64,000 bases of DNA, from the NCBI RefSeq assembly GCF_022846615.1, contig NZ_AP025637.1, positions 3,621,001-3,685,000 on the forward strand. Direction: 5' to 3'. Both the position numbers and the translations under genes were made by a program. Source of the stretch: Roseomonas fluvialis. Lineage in GTDB: Bacteria; Pseudomonadota; Alphaproteobacteria; Acetobacterales; Acetobacteraceae. The first letter of the stretch is position 1. Each line of letters opens with the position of its first letter. The notes beneath the pieces were generated by a model. It made no database searches. It was given only the letters and a program-made list of their open reading frames with translations, and was not told where the DNA came from. Shown piece by piece: positions 63,091 to 64,000 of the stretch.

Positions 63091-63885
63091 ATGGAATTCG
63101 CTGACGGGAAGATCCTCGCGGAGATCACCGACGGGGTCGGGCGCATCACCTTCAACCAGCCCGAGAAGCGCAACGCCATGTCGGTGACGATGTGGGCGGG
63201 CATGGGCGATGCGCTCGACGTATTCGAGAACGATGCCTCGGTGCGTTGCGTCGTGCTCACCGGCGCCGGCGACAAGGCCTTCGTGTCGGGGGCCGACATC
63301 AGCCAGTTCGACAAGCTGCGGTCGGATGCAGATGCGCAGCGCGAATACAGCAAGCAGACCGCCGGCGGGCGGCTGCGCCTGGCCACCTTCCCCAAGCCCG
63401 TGATCGCCGAGATCCGCGGCTTCTGCATGGGCGGCGGATTGGGCATCGCGATGTCCTGCGACATCCGCATCGCGGCGGAGGGCAGCCAGTTCGGCATCCC
63501 GGCGGCGAAGCTCGGCATCGCCTATGGCTTCGACATGGTGCGCCACCTGGTGGACCTGGTCGGCCCCGCGCATGCACACATGATCCTCATGACGGGCGAG
63601 CGCTTCGATGCGCAGGAAGCCCAGCGCGTAGGCCTGATCAACAAGGTGGTGCCCGCCGATGCGCTGGCGAACGAGGTGGCGGGGCTGACGGCGACGCTCG
63701 CGCGCAACGCGCCGCTGTCGCTCTATGCCAACAAGCGCACGGTGCAGGCGGTGCTGCAGGACCGCGCGGACCGCGACATCGCGGCACTGAACGCCGCCAT
63801 GGCGGCCTGCTTCGACAGCGAGGACTACAAGGAAGGCCGCCGCGCCTTCCTCGACAAGCGCAAGCCGGCCTTCCAGGGGCGTTGA
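63091..63885 (+). CDS. Crotonase-superfamily enzyme (enoyl-CoA hydratase-like)
   Basis: 264 residues from ATG 63091, preceded by GGAGTGAG; a GTG at 63082 overlapping the CoA-transferase stop is the alternative. Oxyanion-hole elements are seen: A-F-V-S-G-A-D-I at about 64-70 and G-F-C-M-G-G-G-L-G at 110-118. The two catalytic glutamates of classical enoyl-CoA hydratase are not present: Gly118 replaces the first (G-G-G-L-G-I-A) and Ala139 or Lys140 replaces the second (I-P-A-A-K-L-G). Another crotonase reaction, such as an isomerase, lyase or decarboxylase, is more likely. Coupled with the CoA-transferase. Confidence 0.85.
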   Translation: MEFADGKILAEITDGVGRITFNQPEKRNAMSVTMWAGMGDALDVFENDASVRCVVLTGAGDKAFVSGADISQFDKLRSDADAQREYSKQTAGGRLRLATFPKPVIAEIRGFCMGGGLGIAMSCDIRIAAEGSQFGIPAAKLGIAYGFDMVRHLVDLVGPAHAHMILMTGERFDAQEAQRVGLINKVVPADALANEVAGLTATLARNAPLSLYANKRTVQAVLQDRADRDIAALNAAMAACFDSEDYKEGRRAFLDKRKPAFQGR

Positions 63886-63912
63886 GGCGCCCCCGGGTTG
63901 CGCAAATGAAAC

Positions 63913-63936
63913 GCGCCGGCCGTTCCGGGCCGGCGC
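63913..63936 (+). terminator. Hairpin after the crotonase gene
   Basis: Perfect 9-bp stem GCGCCGGCC with its complement and a 6-nt loop, 28 nt after the stop codon. No T-run; probable transcript-end hairpin for the two-gene operon. Nothing else is seen from 63937 to the window end. Confidence 0.6.
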
Positions 63937-64000
63937 CCTACCGTGCTAAAGACGCCCGGCGGCGCATGGCCGCACACCCGGCCAACGGGGCGCAACAGGG

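Overview
The window is very GC-rich DNA, roughly 70% G+C by eye, with dense genes, many 1-4 bp start/stop overlaps and NNC/NNG codon use. The flagellar set includes FlbT, FlaF and an FlbD-like sigma-54 activator. There are orphan tripartite-tricarboxylate (Bug-type) binding proteins and a general L-amino-acid ABC system. Together these suggest an alphaproteobacterium, most plausibly Acetobacteraceae (Roseomonas-like). That placement is an inference from gene content; no rRNA or tRNA gene was seen.

Layout. 1-2.0 kb: the N-terminal part of a CBM2/Calx-beta surface protein that runs off the left edge, and an AbrB-family membrane protein. 2.1-20.9 kb: a flagellar block. On the minus strand are flaF, flbT, flagellin, flgL, flgK and flgE. 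On the plus strand are fliK, flgD, fliF, fliG, fliH, fliN, flbD, flhA, flhF and flhG, with one reversed secreted metallopeptidase gene inserted. The flgE/fliK divergent region carries two sigma-54 -24/-12 promoters in opposite directions with paired inverted-repeat sites between them, and the FlbD homologue that would use them is encoded 6 kb away. 20.9-26.6 kb: OpgC-like membrane acyltransferase plus an SGNH-like periplasmic protein, formate-tetrahydrofolate ligase, a MipA-type outer membrane protein and a Bug receptor.

27.3-48.7 kb is the most unusual part, a single-direction operon of about 21 kb. It encodes a 4796-residue repeat protein with an LEPRxLL-like N-terminal tag and 12 tandem two-domain units. 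Next come a TolC-type outer membrane channel, a small lipoprotein, a membrane protein joining a PqqD-like region, an M50 zinc-protease core and a HlyD-like adaptor, a periplasmic adaptor, and a protein with a large cytoplasmic region (probably GAF-like) fused to a HlyD adaptor. No ABC or RND motor is encoded with it. I read it as a dedicated export machine for the giant surface protein.

48.7-64.0 kb is ordinary metabolism and transport: a trypsin-like serine protease, a PhnW-type aminotransferase, a small unknown gene ending in a 3 x 32 bp tandem repeat, a VWA-type DUF1194 protein, a Bug receptor coupled to a sulfurtransferase, and a CBS protein. After these come a YehZYXW-type osmoprotectant ABC transporter, an AapJQM amino-acid transporter without AapP, a class III CoA-transferase and a crotonase-family enzyme. 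No insertion sequence, CRISPR array, tRNA or rRNA was recognised.
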